In this document: positions 46,444 to 56,899 of the stretch, piece after piece | Position numbering within the stretch: position 1 is the stretch's first letter | How the letters are laid out: each line of letters begins with the position of its first letter | NCBI GenBank assembly: GCA_963755695.1 | Contig: CAVWLB010000010.1 | Span: 3,038,001-3,102,000 of the forward strand | Length of the DNA: 64,000 bases | DNA from: QHWT01 sp963755695 | GTDB taxonomy: Bacteria; Acidobacteriota; Vicinamibacteria; Vicinamibacterales; 2-12-FULL-66-21 | Direction of reading: 5' to 3' | Notes under the pieces: generated by a model | Seen by the model: only the letters and a program-made list of their open reading frames with translations | The model's database searches: none | Told to the model about the DNA's origin: nothing | Translations under genes and position numbers: made by a program

Positions 46444-49048
46444 GTGAAGACGATGATCCGCCGCAAACGAGCTCTCGACGGCCTCGACCAGGACATCCAC
46501 AATCACCTCGAGCGCGAAACGCAGGACAACATTGAGAGGGGCATGGCGCCCCAGGAAGCGCGCCGTCAGGCGAGGCTCAAGTTTGGTAACGTCGCGCTCG
46601 CAAAGGAGGACACGCGGCGCGTCTGGGTCTCGGCATGGCTCGACGAGGCACGCCAGGATCTCAGCTACGCGGCACGGATCCTCCGCAAGAGTCGCTCTTT
46701 TTCAATTACAGCCGTCGCCACACTAGCGCTGGCGATTGGCGCGAACACCGCAATGTTCAGCGTCCTGAATGCGGTTCTGCTCCGGCCGCTTCCGTATCGG
46801 TCTCCCGAACAGTTGGCGATGCTGTGGACCGAGGATCCGACGCAGAACCTTCGCGAGGGCAGATCAGCGCTTTGGGATGTCGAACAGTGGCAGCGTCAAG
46901 CTCAGAGCTTCGCGGACATCGCCACCTTCGATTCCGTGTCCACGGTGCTGACCGGAGCAGACGGGGTGGAGCAGATTGTCGGCGCGAGCATCTCCCCCAA
47001 CTTGCTTCCGCTCCTCGGTGTCCGGCCCGTCCTTGGCCGCGGCCTTTCGACCGAAGAAGCCGAGCAGCGGCAACGGCTGGTCCTGATCAGTCATCGCTTC
47101 TGGCAGGCGCAATTCGGAGGTTCGCACGATGCGCTCGGCGCGACCCTCGTGCTCAACGGCTTTCCTTCCCAGATCATCGGCATCCTCCCGGCTGATTTCC
47201 AAATCGCGAGGTTCGATGCCGACGTGTGGGAGGCGCATACGACCCACCGCACCGTGCGCGGCGGACAGACGTGGTTCGTCATCGGGAGACTTCGGCCGAG
47301 CGTGACGTTCGAGCAAGCCCAGGCGGAGATGAGCGCCGTCGGCCGCCGCCTCAACGATCAATTGCCGGCTACCGAAAGGAACCAGGGCATTAACGTCGTC
47401 CCATTGAGTCTTTACGTAGTCGGACCCCAATCGCGATTGGCTTTGTGGATGCTCGGCGGCGCGGTGTTTTGCGTGTTGCTCATCGCCGCTGCCAACGTCA
47501 CCAGCCTCTCGCTGGCGCGCAGCACCGCTCGCTCGCGCGAGATGGCCGTTCGCGCTGCGCTTGGAGCGAGTGCCGGACGGATCGTGCGGCAGCTGCTCAC
47601 CGAAAGCGTCCTGCTCGCCGCCGTCTCGGGACTGATTGGTACATGGCTCGCCTCAATAGGGATTCGCCTGATCCGTGCCTTCGGGCCCGGCAATCTGCCG
47701 CGTCTGAATGAAGTGCGCCTCGATCTCCGCGTCCTGGGCTGGGCCCTCGGCATTTCTCTTCTGGCGGGGATCCTGGTGGGGCTGGGTCCCGCGATTACAG
47801 CGTTGCGCCGCGACTTGCGTCCCTCCGGGGAGGAGGGTGGCAGAAGTGTCTCGGGCGGGGCGGCCACCCGTAGAATCCGCCGCGCGCTCGTGGTGGCGGA
47901 GTTTGCGCTCGCGATCGTCCTGCTCGTCGGCGCCGGCTTGCTCGTCCGAAGCTGGTGGTACGTGAACAACATTGATCCGGGATTCAGGCCGGAGCGGGTC
48001 CTTGTGATGGAGGTCTCCAGCCCGACGACCTTCCGCGTCCCCGCGCAACGGGCGGACCTGTACCACCGCGTCCTCGAACAGATTCAGGCGGTTCCGGGCG
48101 TGGAGAGCGCCGGCATCATCGACGATCTGTTCAGCGACAACCCCAGGGAACACGTCCTCACTGTCGAACGAGACGACGGAACGGTTTCGGAGCGCCTGCG
48201 GCTCTCGAGAGACGAGGTCAGCGCGGATTTCTTCAGAGCCCTGGGAACGCCGCTGCTGCGCGGCCGTTTCTTTTCGATCGCGGATCGGCCAGACACTCTG
48301 CCGGTCGCGATCATCAACGATGCGTTGGCTCGCCGCTCGTGGCCAGGGCGCGATCCGGTGGGAAGAAGGTTGACGGTGGGCCAGCGGGATTCCAACGGCC
48401 CCTCATACACGGTGGTGGGCGTAGTCGGCGACATGCGACGGCAGGGGCTGGAGCGCGAAGCGCTCCCGCAGATCTTCGTGTCGCTCGCGCAGAATCCTCC
48501 CTCCCGGAACGTGAATCTCTTCATACGAAGCTCGTCGGATGACCCGCTGTCGATGGCCGGGGCACTTCGGGCAGCCGTGCGTCGCGTGGAGAAGGATGCG
48601 CCGATCTATGGGGTGACGCCCCTGGAACAGCGGCTCGGAACCTACCTCACGCAGCGTCGCTTCCAGACCTCGCTCCTGATCGGCTTCTCCCTCGTGGCGC
48701 TCCTGATGGCCGCTGTCGGGATCTACGGGCTCATCCGGTACCTCCATCGCGACGAGGACACAGGAAATCGGTTTGCGCATGGCCATCGGCGCACAAGCCG
48801 GGGACATCTTCCGGATGATGATCGGTGAGGGGCTGACGCTAAGCCTGATCGGCCTCGCGATCGGGCTCGTGGGAGCCTGGTGGCTCGGGCGCGCGGGCTC
48901 GAGTCTGCTGTTTGGCGTGACGGCCAGCGATCCGCCGACGTTCACGGCTGTCTCGCTGTTGCTAACGGCCGTTGCCATTGCGGCCTGCTATTTCCCGGCG
49001 CGACGCGCAATGAAAGTGGACCCCGTAGTGGCATTGCGTGTGACGTGA
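46444..49048 (+). CDS. PadR-linked ADOP permease with N-terminal helical domain (frameshifted near the end)
   Basis: About 868 residues from GTG 46444 (ATG 46453 possible). It starts with a cytoplasmic helical domain common in PadR-linked ADOPs (DQDIHNHLERETQDNIERGM then QEARRQARLKFGNV), then ARILRKSRSFSITAVATLAL and GANTAMFSVLNAVLLRPLPY, two periplasmic MacB domains and FtsX domains. The frame breaks at 48742 (one extra C): the next frame continues IRY-SIATRTQEIGLRMAIG and ends PARRAMKVDPVVALRVT. No adjacent ATPase gene. Likely acts in export or envelope stress, responding through PadR. Confidence 0.85.
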
Positions 49049-49101
49049 TCTCAGTATGGCGGGCGCTTCGTGACAGCGTCGGTTCGCGGGAGAATAGCCG
49101 A

Positions 49102-49596
49102 ATGCACACTGGAGAGGTGGCACCGATTCTCGGGAGCCTGTTCGCCGAGCTCGTCGAGGGACCGCCAAAACGGGGCGACGCCTTCATGCTCAATTCGGGA
49201 GATGTCGGCCTGTTGCGATCGCTCGACCGGCTGTCAGCGGCCGACGCGTCGCAGTCGACGAATGGCGGGGCGACGATTGCCGCACACGCCCAGCACGTCC
49301 GTTACGGCCTGTCGCTAATGAATCAATGGGCGAGCGGAGGAAGTGATCCTTTCGCAAACCCAAAGTGGGACGAAGCTTGGAAGACGTCGTCCGTGGACGA
49401 GGCGCAGTGGCAGGAGATCACAACAGGTCTGCGCGCCGAGTCGGAGCGCTGGCTGAACGCATTGAAATCACCTCGCGACATCGCACGCGCCGAACTCGCA
49501 GGAATGATTGGCAGCATCGCGCACCTCGCGTACCACCTCGGAGCAATCCGCCAGATCGGCAAGCAAACTCGCGGACCCAAAGAAGGATCGTTTTAG
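49102..49596 (+). CDS. DinB-superfamily protein
   Basis: 164 residues from ATG 49102 (ribosome site GGGAGA). Four-helix bundle features with metal-ligand histidines: TIAAHAQHVRYGLSLMNQWA and SIAHLAYHLGAIRQI; third ligand expected near the end. DinB folds include thiol-dependent enzymes and unknown hydrolases. No neighbour suggests a substrate. Its stop overlaps the end of a minus-strand gene stump. Confidence 0.7.
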   Translation: MHTGEVAPILGSLFAELVEGPPKRGDAFMLNSGDVGLLRSLDRLSAADASQSTNGGATIAAHAQHVRYGLSLMNQWASGGSDPFANPKWDEAWKTSSVDEAQWQEITTGLRAESERWLNALKSPRDIARAELAGMIGSIAHLAYHLGAIRQIGKQTRGPKEGSF

Positions 49597-49685
49597 GGCT
49601 GCCAGTCCCCAGAAAGAGCCGCCGATTGCGCGGCAATCGTCGCCGGTGACAGGACGGCCAACAGCAAGAACGTCAGACGATGCAT
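49593..49685 (-). pseudogene. Isolated signal peptide stump, probably of a PQQ dehydrogenase
   Basis: A 30-codon frame MHRLTFLLLAVLSPATIAAQ followed by SAALSGDWQP, with an AAAGGA ribosome site. SGDWQP is like the first mature residues of PQQ-dependent dehydrogenases (DW-SYGG). The frame stops there. The matching continuation appears on the opposite strand at 49753, suggesting an inversion. Confidence 0.5.
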
Positions 49686-49752
49686 GGTGATTCCTTTCGC
49701 GAGCGCACGGAGTGTAAAGCAGAATCCGGAAGCCGCACCGAAACCAGGAACC

Positions 49753-49849
49753 AGGAACCCGGGCGGCACGCAATTCGCTCCGCTCGCGCAGATCCGCGCG
49801 GCGAACGTGCACACGCTCGAGCCCGCGTGGATCTACCGCACACGCGACG
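49753..49849 (+). pseudogene. N-terminal fragment of a PQQ-dependent dehydrogenase
   Basis: About 32 codons read RNPGGTQFAPLAQIRAANVH followed by TLEPAWIYRTRD, the conserved start of quinoprotein dehydrogenases (GGTRFSPL-QI---NV--L--AW-YRTGD). Nothing more of the propeller follows before the convergent pyrophosphatase gene. It is a stump. Confidence 0.6.
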
Positions 49850-49886
49850 CCTCCGAACGCTGGTGGCGTGCGCCGCTTCGCCGTTC

Positions 49887-50414
49887 TTAATGCTGCGCGC
49901 TGTGTCTCACGAGCTCGAGCGCGGCCTCTGCGTCACCCCAGCCGACGATTCGCACGTCCTTGCCCTCCAAATTGGTCGCGGCGATCGCGAACTGTTCGAG
50001 TTCCTGGCGGACCCGCAGCGGAAGCGCGCCAACATCCGAGATGGCGTGCTCGCGTCGTGCCTGAAGAGGAACGGACAGAATGCGATCGTTGCGGACGCGC
50101 TCTGAGGGATCGTGGTTGGTGCGGTTCTGCTCCACCTGCAGGACACCGATCGCGCGGCTCGGCACGATCACCCCCGGGTACGACGTGACGTCCCAGAACA
50201 GCATCGCGTCGAGGGGATCGCCGTCCGCTGCTCGGGTCGACGGGATGAAACCCCAGTCGAACGGGTAGCTCACGCCGAGCGGCAGCGGTCGCGACACAGA
50301 CATCGCCTCCCAGCGCGGCTCGTACTTCAGCTTCAACACTGACCCACGCGGAGCTTCAACCACCACGTGGAAGACCTGCTCGGTTGCGAATGCCGGAATC
50401 GCCGCGAGATTCAT
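49887..50414 (-). CDS. ppa: Inorganic pyrophosphatase
   Basis: About 175 residues from ATG 50414 (GGAGG upstream). Family I soluble PPase: VVVEAPRGSVLKLKYEPRWE with the N-terminal Lys, LGVSYPFDWGFIPSTRAADG, the metal signature DGDPLDAMLFWD, and the region RNDRILSVP. Hydrolyses pyrophosphate with Mg2+, driving biosynthesis forward. The frame extends upstream to 50609 but that extension lacks similarity. It stands alone. Confidence 0.88.
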   Translation of the reverse strand: MNLAAIPAFATEQVFHVVVEAPRGSVLKLKYEPRWEAMSVSRPLPLGVSYPFDWGFIPSTRAADGDPLDAMLFWDVTSYPGVIVPSRAIGVLQVEQNRTNHDPSERVRNDRILSVPLQARREHAISDVGALPLRVRQELEQFAIAATNLEGKDVRIVGWGDAEAALELVRHSAQH

Positions 50415-50643
50415 CCGCTCGTTCCTCCATAGAAATCGATTTGCGTGTTCGCTGCAGGACGTCGCGACGCCCACTGGTCGACCCGGGGACTCGTTTGCGG
50501 CACCTTGGGAACCGCTCAGCGAAAACCTGGCGGGCCTCTCATCGTGGTCACCGGAACCTTCCGTTCTTGAACTCGTCACACTTTGTGTGAGGTGGCAGCT
50601 CCGCTTCACACGCGGGATTCATTCGAGTGTGTGAAAGACCCCC

Positions 50644-50937
50644 ATGCCGCAGATCAAGAATATCGTCGGAACAGCGTTCGTCGTCGCGGAGTTCAGAGGA
50701 GAAGAGAATTGGCAGGTTGCGCCGCTCTACCACGATCCGGTGCGGGACTCTTCTTGAGCGAGGAAAGCCGGGAGGCAGCCGCACGGATCGCGGCCGGCTT
50801 TCCAGCTGCCAACAATCTCGTCAGGGTTCGAACCAAGTACTTGGACGACATGCTGGATAGGCAGATTGAGGCGAATGTCCGTCAAGTCGTGATCCTTGGC
50901 GCCGGCCTGGACACGCGCGCGGTGAGGAAAGCGGCAG
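50644..50937 (+). pseudogene. Truncated, frameshifted methyltransferase of the TIGR00027/LCM-like family
   Basis: One frame (from ATG 50644) gives IVGTAFVVAEFRGEENWQVA and PLYHDPV; the next gives AGLFLSEESREAAARIAAGF, NNLVRVRTKYLDDMLDRQIE and VVILGAGLDTRAVRKAAA, the SAM motif region of this family. Family similarity ends right after RAVRK, so the C-terminal two thirds is missing. The break at about 50750 is an indel. Confidence 0.65.
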
Positions 50938-50943
50938 CCGGGG

Positions 50944-51120
50944 TCAGACCCCGTGCCCGTAACCGGGCTCTTCGATCGTTCGGTCCTCGTCCCGGTTGTC
51001 CTCCGCTGGCCGGGCAACTGGCTGCGGCGCGGGAGCGGGTGTGACCGTCTGCGGCGGTATCGGTTGATCCTTCTGCGTTCGCACCGATTCGGCGTATGGA
51101 TCGAATCCCTGGAACCTCAT
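50944..51120 (-). CDS. Small proline-rich acidic protein, 58 residues
   Basis: Starts at ATG 51120 with a strong AAGGAG ribosome site 7 bases upstream. Reads MRFQGFDPYAESVRTQKDQP, a Pro/Ala/Val linker, and an acidic end (DNRDEDRTIEEPGYGHGV). No family recognised and no signal peptide or membrane segment. A terminator for the upstream minus-strand unit ends about 30 bases before, with a TATAGG after it that could be a -10. Its stop touches the decayed methyltransferase on the other strand. Confidence 0.5.
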   Translation of the reverse strand: MRFQGFDPYAESVRTQKDQPIPPQTVTPAPAPQPVARPAEDNRDEDRTIEEPGYGHGV

Positions 51121-51150
51121 CGTCGTTCTCCTTCGGTTCGCCTATAAAAG

Positions 51151-51182
51151 CAAAAAGGCCATCACCGTTTGAGGTGATGGCC
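51151..51182 (-). terminator. Rho-independent terminator (minus strand)
   Basis: GGCCATCACC and GGTGATGGCC pair in a perfect 10-bp stem with a 6-base loop. Read on the minus strand it is followed by TTTTTGCTTTT. It ends transcription coming from the esterase at 51417-52415 or from an RNA in the 230 bases between. Confidence 0.8.
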
Positions 51183-51416
51183 CTTGAAAATCCTTGTTGG
51201 TCAGCTCTTGCTACATCACCCCGTGCACGCCGGCAGATGAATGCCGACGCTGATAAGCCCCAGGGTAAGAAGCAGGTCGCGGAACATCTCGGAGTGATTA
51301 TGACACAACCGAGTGCGAGAAACCTAGCAGTGCACGTTCTGGCGCTGCAGTGTCACCAGCCGACGCTGCGCAGCCGAGGCGCATCGTCTGCGGCGGATCA
51401 AACCAGGAGGTGACGA

Positions 51417-52415
51417 CTATCCCAAGCGCTTCTTGAGCTCGGCCGCGGCGTGGCGGAAGAGCGATCGGGTCCCGGGTTCGTTGGCGAGCGCATTCAGGAG
51501 ACCGAAATCGTGGATCATCCCGTCGTAGCGGATCGTAGTGACGTCGACGCCCGCTTCGTCGAGTTTGCGTCCATACGCTTCGCCTTCGTCGCGGAGGATG
51601 TCGTTCTCCGCCACCTGGATCAGCGCCGGCGGCAATCCCTTCAGTTGCTCGAGGCTCGCCCGCAGCGGCGAGGCATGGATGTCCATGCGTTTGCCGGGGT
51701 CGGCAATGTACAGGTCGTACATCCACTGCATCAGCGACCTCGAGAGGAAGCGGTCGCGTCCGAACTGTTTGTACGATTCGGTTTCGAAGTCTGCGTCGAC
51801 GATCGGCCACATCATGATATGCAGCTTGATCTTCGGCCCGCCGTTTTCTTTCGCCTTGATTGCGGTTACGGCGGTCATGTTGCCGCCGACGCTATTGCCG
51901 ACGATGGCGAGGTTGCTGCCGTCGACGTTGATCTCATCCCCGTGGTCGGCGACCCACCTGGTCGCGGCGTAGATCTCATCGATCTGCCTCGGAAAGACGG
52001 CGTCGGGCGTGCGCGTGTAGTTGACGAAGACCGCGCAGTACCCTGATTCGACGACGAGGTCGCGGACAAAGCGCCGGTGCGTAGGGTAATCGCCGAGCAC
52101 CCAACCCCCGCCGTGTACGAACACGAATACCGGCAATTTGCTGGCGGCACCCTTCGGACGCACGATGTTCAGAACGATCTCGAAGCCATCCACGGAGATG
52201 GTCTTTTCTCGCTCGTCGATTCCCGAGTAATCGAAGTTGACCGAAGCCTGGGCCGTTTCGAGGACCTTTCGAGCAGCCACTGCCCCGAGCTTTTCAAGCT
52301 CGGGCGGTACTGGCGTGTTGAGCGCTTTCAGGAATGCTCGTGTCCCGCGCGACAGTCGCTGGTCGGTGTAAAAGTCGACGACATCGGTTGCCTGCACGGC
52401 TTGCGAATTACCCAT
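51417..52415 (-). CDS. HSL-type alpha/beta hydrolase (acetyl-esterase-like)
   Basis: About 332 residues from ATG 52415, preceded by AGGAGG. Oxyanion motif VFVFVHGGGWVLGDYPTH, nucleophile LAIVGNSVGGNMTAVTA (the usual GDSAG is GNSVG), acid in QVAENDILRDEGEAYG, and catalytic His in YDGMIHDFGLLNAL. Hydrolyses short-chain esters. No signal peptide, so cytoplasmic. Single gene followed about 235 bases later by a terminator. The Asp-to-Asn change before the nucleophile Ser is a natural variant. Confidence 0.87.
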   Translation of the reverse strand: MGNSQAVQATDVVDFYTDQRLSRGTRAFLKALNTPVPPELEKLGAVAARKVLETAQASVNFDYSGIDEREKTISVDGFEIVLNIVRPKGAASKLPVFVFVHGGGWVLGDYPTHRRFVRDLVVESGYCAVFVNYTRTPDAVFPRQIDEIYAATRWVADHGDEINVDGSNLAIVGNSVGGNMTAVTAIKAKENGGPKIKLHIMMWPIVDADFETESYKQFGRDRFLSRSLMQWMYDLYIADPGKRMDIHASPLRASLEQLKGLPPALIQVAENDILRDEGEAYGRKLDEAGVDVTTIRYDGMIHDFGLLNALANEPGTRSLFRHAAAELKKRLG

Positions 52416-52783
52416 ACGATTACCTCCTGGCAAACACTGCTGCCACCCTTGAACGGTCTCTTCGAGAACAGCCGTCGAAGCGGTGTCTGGGCGGCCGCGC
52501 CATTCGACCATGTTGCCGAACGCGGATCTATTGGACGATGGTAGCGGAGGCGAGTCGGTTTAACCGCAGAGTCTCGAGGGCCACCTCCTCGAGCACCTCG
52601 AATCAATGCGTTACGGCCTGGCCGACCTATACCAAGGTCTGATGGACGATCGCGTCTTGGCGAGAGCATTCTGCTGTGTGGGGCCTGCAGCTCAACCGGG
52701 AATGATCTCGAACCGCAAAACGACCTTATGAACTCCTGACGCAAGCCGTTGAACGCGAGGGTACTCCACGCAAAGGAGCACAC
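52416..52783. other. Gene-free intergenic region between divergent genes
   Basis: About 370 bases, no recognised gene. A short plus-strand frame near 52584-52680 (LLEHLESMRYGLADLYQGLM) looks peptide-like but has no start or family. Ribosome sites for both neighbours lie at the edges. Confidence 0.4.
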
Positions 52784-53251
52784 ATGTCCACGACCCACCT
52801 CCACCAAACAACCACCTTGACGCCGAAGCAGTTCATCGCCGGCCTCACCGACTTCGGTCCGGGCCGTTCGAAGCTCTTTGGCAGGAGCGCCGAAGAGTAC
52901 CTCAAGGTGCATCACCGTGGCGCCTCCGAGGCCGACGTCACGGAGGGCTCGGGCGGCATCTGGGAGCGCCTCCACTACGACTGGTCCAATCCCAACCGCG
53001 TCGTCATGACAACCACCGACTCCAACCTGTGGGGAGGCGGCTCGGGGCACACCTACACCTTCACCCGGCGCCCCGACGGAACGACCGATCTGGACGCCGT
53101 CGTGGTGCGCGATGGCAAGAACCTCAAAGGACGGCTGCTCGGATTCGTGCTCCGGATCTTCGGCGAACGCGTCCTGGGGAAGGAGCTGGAAAAGACCGTC
53201 AAAGCCATCGAAGCTCGGAACGGCGCAGCGAGACAGGAAGGCGCCTCGTGA
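52784..53251 (+). CDS. SRPBCC (START-like) family protein
   Basis: 155 residues after an AAAGGAG ribosome site. Pattern of a helix-grip fold: TPKQFIAGLTDFGPGRSKLF, EYLKVHHRGASEADVTEGSG, RVVMTTTDSNLWGGGSGHTY, and a C-terminal long helix LLGFVLRIFGERVLGKELEK. These bind hydrophobic small molecules or act in polyketide-cyclase-like reactions. Function unknown. Isolated, with a gene-free stretch after it. Confidence 0.7.
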   Translation: MSTTHLHQTTTLTPKQFIAGLTDFGPGRSKLFGRSAEEYLKVHHRGASEADVTEGSGGIWERLHYDWSNPNRVVMTTTDSNLWGGGSGHTYTFTRRPDGTTDLDAVVVRDGKNLKGRLLGFVLRIFGERVLGKELEKTVKAIEARNGAARQEGAS

Positions 53252-53732
53252 GCCGCGCTTCCAACCCGCACGTCCGCTGAGCAGACTCGCGCTAGCGCAA
53301 GGGGTTCAGAATCCGGATGCTAACCAAGCGTTGCTCGGTCCTGAAGCGACGCCTATTGCGAGATGCCTTTTCATTCGGGGACGCATGCGCCCGAAGTGGT
53401 AGATCAGTTGAGCCGGGGGACGGCTCGGCATGGCAGTTACGCGGTCGAGCGCACGTTCGTCGAACGGTGGCCGGCCCTCGACGTGAAACCGTTCCGGCGA
53501 TTCGCGGCGGCGCGCGCGGATGTTGAGGGCGCATCTATGCTGCCCGCCCCCCCACAAGGATGCAAGCCCTTCTCTCACGCCGCTTACGAGTCTTCAAGAA
53601 AAATACCGACAGGTTCCAACCCGGGCCAAAAAAAATTTACCTCGGCTGCCCCCCTGACGTCAGCCGCGGATCAACCCTCCGTCATCAGGGAGCAGTGCTT
53701 GTCTGGTTCGAGTAGCGGCGCTCTGACGGAAG
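53252..53732. other. Gene-free stretch, about 480 bases
   Basis: No credible gene on either strand; several overlapping short frames contradict each other. Contains runs of 7 C (near 53550) and 8 A (near 53627), both exceptional in this window, and the end of the VOC gene. Possibly decayed sequence. Confidence 0.4.
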
Positions 53733-54121
53733 TTACTTCCGTGGTTTGGGCACGTGCTGATCGATCAGGATCGGGTTTCCGTCGGGATCGGTCAGCACCA
53801 TGCTTGCGGGGCCCGTGGAAGACTCATCGGCCGCCGCCGTCGGCACGAGGCCTCGACCCTTGAGTGTCCGCTGAATGTCGCGCACATCGTCAAAGTCCGG
53901 CAGGGTGCTGCCGGTTCGGTCCCACCCCGGATTGAACGTCAGCATGTTCCTGGTGTACTGCGGCCCTTGAAAGAGCCCGATGGTGCTGGTTGAGTTCTGA
54001 AGGATCAACCAGTTCTGTGCCTGGTCGCCGGCGATTGCTTGAAGCCGAGTTTTTCGTAGAACGCCCGAGAGTCGGCGATGTCCTTCACCGCGAGACTGAC
54101 TGAGAAGTTCCCGAGTTGCAT
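53733..54121 (-). CDS. VOC-family (glyoxalase/bleomycin-resistance fold) protein (frameshifted)
   Basis: About 129 residues from ATG 54121 (ribosome site AGGAGA). Starts MQLGNFSVSLAVKDIADSRA, FYEKLGF; the second frame continues IAGDQAQNWLILQNSTSTIG, LFQG and ends ASMVLTDPDGNPILIDQHVP. Join at about 54036 by adding one base (FK-QIAGDQ). Two beta-alpha-beta modules form a metal-binding or substrate-sequestering site; the enzyme role is unknown. Confidence 0.75.
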
Positions 54122-54408
54122 CTGACCATCTCCTGACGCAGACAGCGCATTGGCCGCTCTATTGAGCCGACTATATATGTCCCTGTTGTCCTCAGAAACG
54201 CCGCAGTCTCTACCGACGCTAGAATCTTTGTCAGAGTCGAGGATCACGTTCGCGGCACCCAGTTCGATCCAGGCATTGGAGTCGTCGAATAGACCGTCGA
54301 CCAGTGGCCGGCGACGATCGGGACTACTGACTGTACACGCCGGCCAATTACGATCCCAAGAGACAGGTCACAATGTCGCGCAAGTGAGATTGACGTTGGG
54401 AGAATGGC

Positions 54409-56899
54409 GTGAATGATCTCCGAATTGCCATCCGGACAATGCGCGCGACGCCCGTCGTCACGCTCGTTGTCGTCGTGTCTCTCGCGCTGGGCATCGGCGC
54501 CAACACGGCCATGTTCTCGATCGTCAACAGTCTGCTGCTGCGACCCCTTCCCGTCGAACGCGGCGACCGGCTCGTGCTGCTCCTGTCGGACCCGTCGGTC
54601 ACCCCGACGTCGCCGTGGTCGAACCCGGCGTGGGAGCAGATCCGCGATCGCCATACGGATCTCTTCCAGGAGACGTTCGCGTTCTCGCGGCGGACGACTC
54701 GTTTCAACCTCGCCCAGGGCGGGCCGACGGATTTCGTCGACGGCGTCTACGCGAGCGGCCGCTACTTCGATGGTTTGCGCCTGCCGCTAATACTCGGACG
54801 GACCTTCACGACCGAAGACGATCGCCGCGGCGGCGGGCCGAACGGACCGGTGGCGGTGATCAGCTACGCGCTTTGGCAGCGGCGCTTCGGCGGATCGCGC
54901 GATGTAATCGGCAAGACGCAAACGATCGATCGCGTTCCGTTCACGATCGTCGGCGTGATGCCGCCGGAGTTTTTCGGCACCGACGTCGGAACACGGTCCG
55001 ACCTGATCCTCCCGATCGGCACCGAACCACTGATGCGCGGGCGTGACAGCCTGCTCGATCGTGCATCGTGGCTGCTGGTCATGGCGCGGCTGAAGGACGG
55101 CCAGACCGTCGAGTCGGCCGAGCAGGCGTTGCGTGGCGTCCAGCCGCAGATTCGTGAAGCGACGATGCCCGTCAACGCGGGCGCCGAGGTGCGTGCGCGA
55201 CACATGGCGGCGCCGATCGGAGTGCAGTCTGCCGCGGGCGGTACGTCCGCGATGCGCGCGCGGTATCGTCAGCCGATTCTGGCCATCATGACGGTCGTCG
55301 CTCTGGTGCTGCTGATTGCGTGCGCGAACGTTGCGAACTTGTTCCTCGCCCGGGCGTCGGCTCGTCGCCGCGAATTCAGCGTGCGCCTGGCGCTCGGCGC
55401 CTCGCGCTGGCGGCTCGCCCGACAGCAGCTCGTCGAGGCGCTGTTGCTGGCGGCTTCTGGCAGCGTCGTCGGCCTCGTCATCGCACTGTGGGCAAGCGGC
55501 GTGCTCGTTCGTCAACTGTCGACCCAGGCCAACACGGTGTTCCTCGATACCAGCCTCGACTGGCGCGTGCTCGCGTTCACCGCGTCGGTTGCAATCGCGG
55601 TCGCGCTGCTTTTTGGCGTCGTTCCGGCGCTGCGCGCATCGCGCACGGAACCGAGCGACGCCATCCGCGAAAACAGCCGCACTACGCCGGGAGAACGCGG
55701 CATCGGGTTCGGCGGCGCGCTGGTGGCTGGACAGGTCGCGCTGTCGGTCGTCGTGGTCGTCGCTGCCGGTCTCTTCATTCGGACATTCACGACGCTGGCG
55801 ACGCTGAACGTCGGTTTCGATCGCGACCCGGTGCTGCTGGTGCGCCTCGATGTGTCGCAGAAGAGCGCGGAGCCGTCTCAGCGACTTGCCCTGTACGAGC
55901 AAATCACGACGACTGTTCGCGCGATGCCTGGAGTTGCACACGCCGCGATATCTGAAGTGACGCCGGTCAGCGGGACGATCACCGACGTCTACGTGGAGGC
56001 CGAAAACGGTCCGCAGCTCGCGCCACCGCAGAACATTTCCTATCGAAACGTGATCACGCCCGACTGGTTCGCGACCTACGGCACGCGTCTCGTGGCGGGG
56101 CGCGATTTCGACGAGCGCGATCGCCTCTCGTCGCCGCCGGTCGCGATGGTCAACGAGACGTTCGTCCGCAGACTCTTGCAGGGCGCGAGTCCGCTCGGCC
56201 GGCGAATTCGCAATCCGTCCTCGGCGCCCGGCGAAACCCGTCCGTGGATCGAGGTCGTAGGCGTCGTCGCGGACGCCGCCTATCTCTCGCTGCGTGCGGC
56301 CGTGCCGCCGACGATGTACATACCGCTGGCGCAGCGGACGCCCGATTCGGGCTTTTTTCAGTTCGCGACGCTGAGCGTGCGCGCGCAGAGCGGGTCTCCG
56401 CTCTCGCTCGCGCGCGGCGTCGGCGATGCGATCGCTCGGGTTTGATCCAAGCGTCGCGATCACCTTCACACCGCTGAAACAACAGGTCGATGCTGCGCTC
56501 GTGCAGGAACGGATCGTGGCAGTCCTGTCGGGATGGTTCAGCGTTCTGGCGCTGCTGCTGTCTGCGCTCGGCCTGTACGGCGTCACGTCGTATGCGGTGA
56601 ACCGCCGCCGAGCCGAGATCGGCATCCGTATGGCGATCGGCGCCGCACCGGCGCGGGTCGTTCGGCTCGTCCTTGCGCGCGTCATCGTTCTTCTGGGCTT
56701 CGGCGTGTTGATCGGCACGGCTGCGAGCATCTGGGCATCCAGATTTATTGCGGCGCTGCTATACGGACTCGAGCCACGCGATCCGGTCACGCTCATATCC
56801 TCCGCCGCCATCCTCGCGGCCGTCGGCGCGCTCGCCGGCTCTCTGCCGGCTTACCGTGCGTCGCGCGTCGATCCGGCGGAAGTCCTTCGCGAGGGTTGA
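54409..56899 (+). CDS. ADOP permease without PadR domain (frameshifted in a T-run)
   Basis: About 829 residues from GTG 54409 (GGGAGA before it). Begins NDLRIAIRTMRATPVVTLVV, then GANTAMFSIVNSLLLRPLPV; FtsX regions at VALVLLIACANVANLFLARA and, after the break, VLALLLSALGLYGVTSYAVN; ends YRASRVDPAEVLREG. The frame breaks at 56441-56443 (TTT): removing one T restores ARV-DPSVAITFTPLKQQ. No ATPase or regulator adjacent. This third ADOP is more similar in plan to the one at 6157 than to the PadR-linked one, since it lacks the N-terminal helical domain. Confidence 0.84.

Noticed and set aside
54787..56811. 674-codon open frame on the minus strand
   Set aside because: It is antisense to the ADOP permease; its residues are rich in R, D, H and S without any motif, typical of a shadow frame in high-GC DNA.
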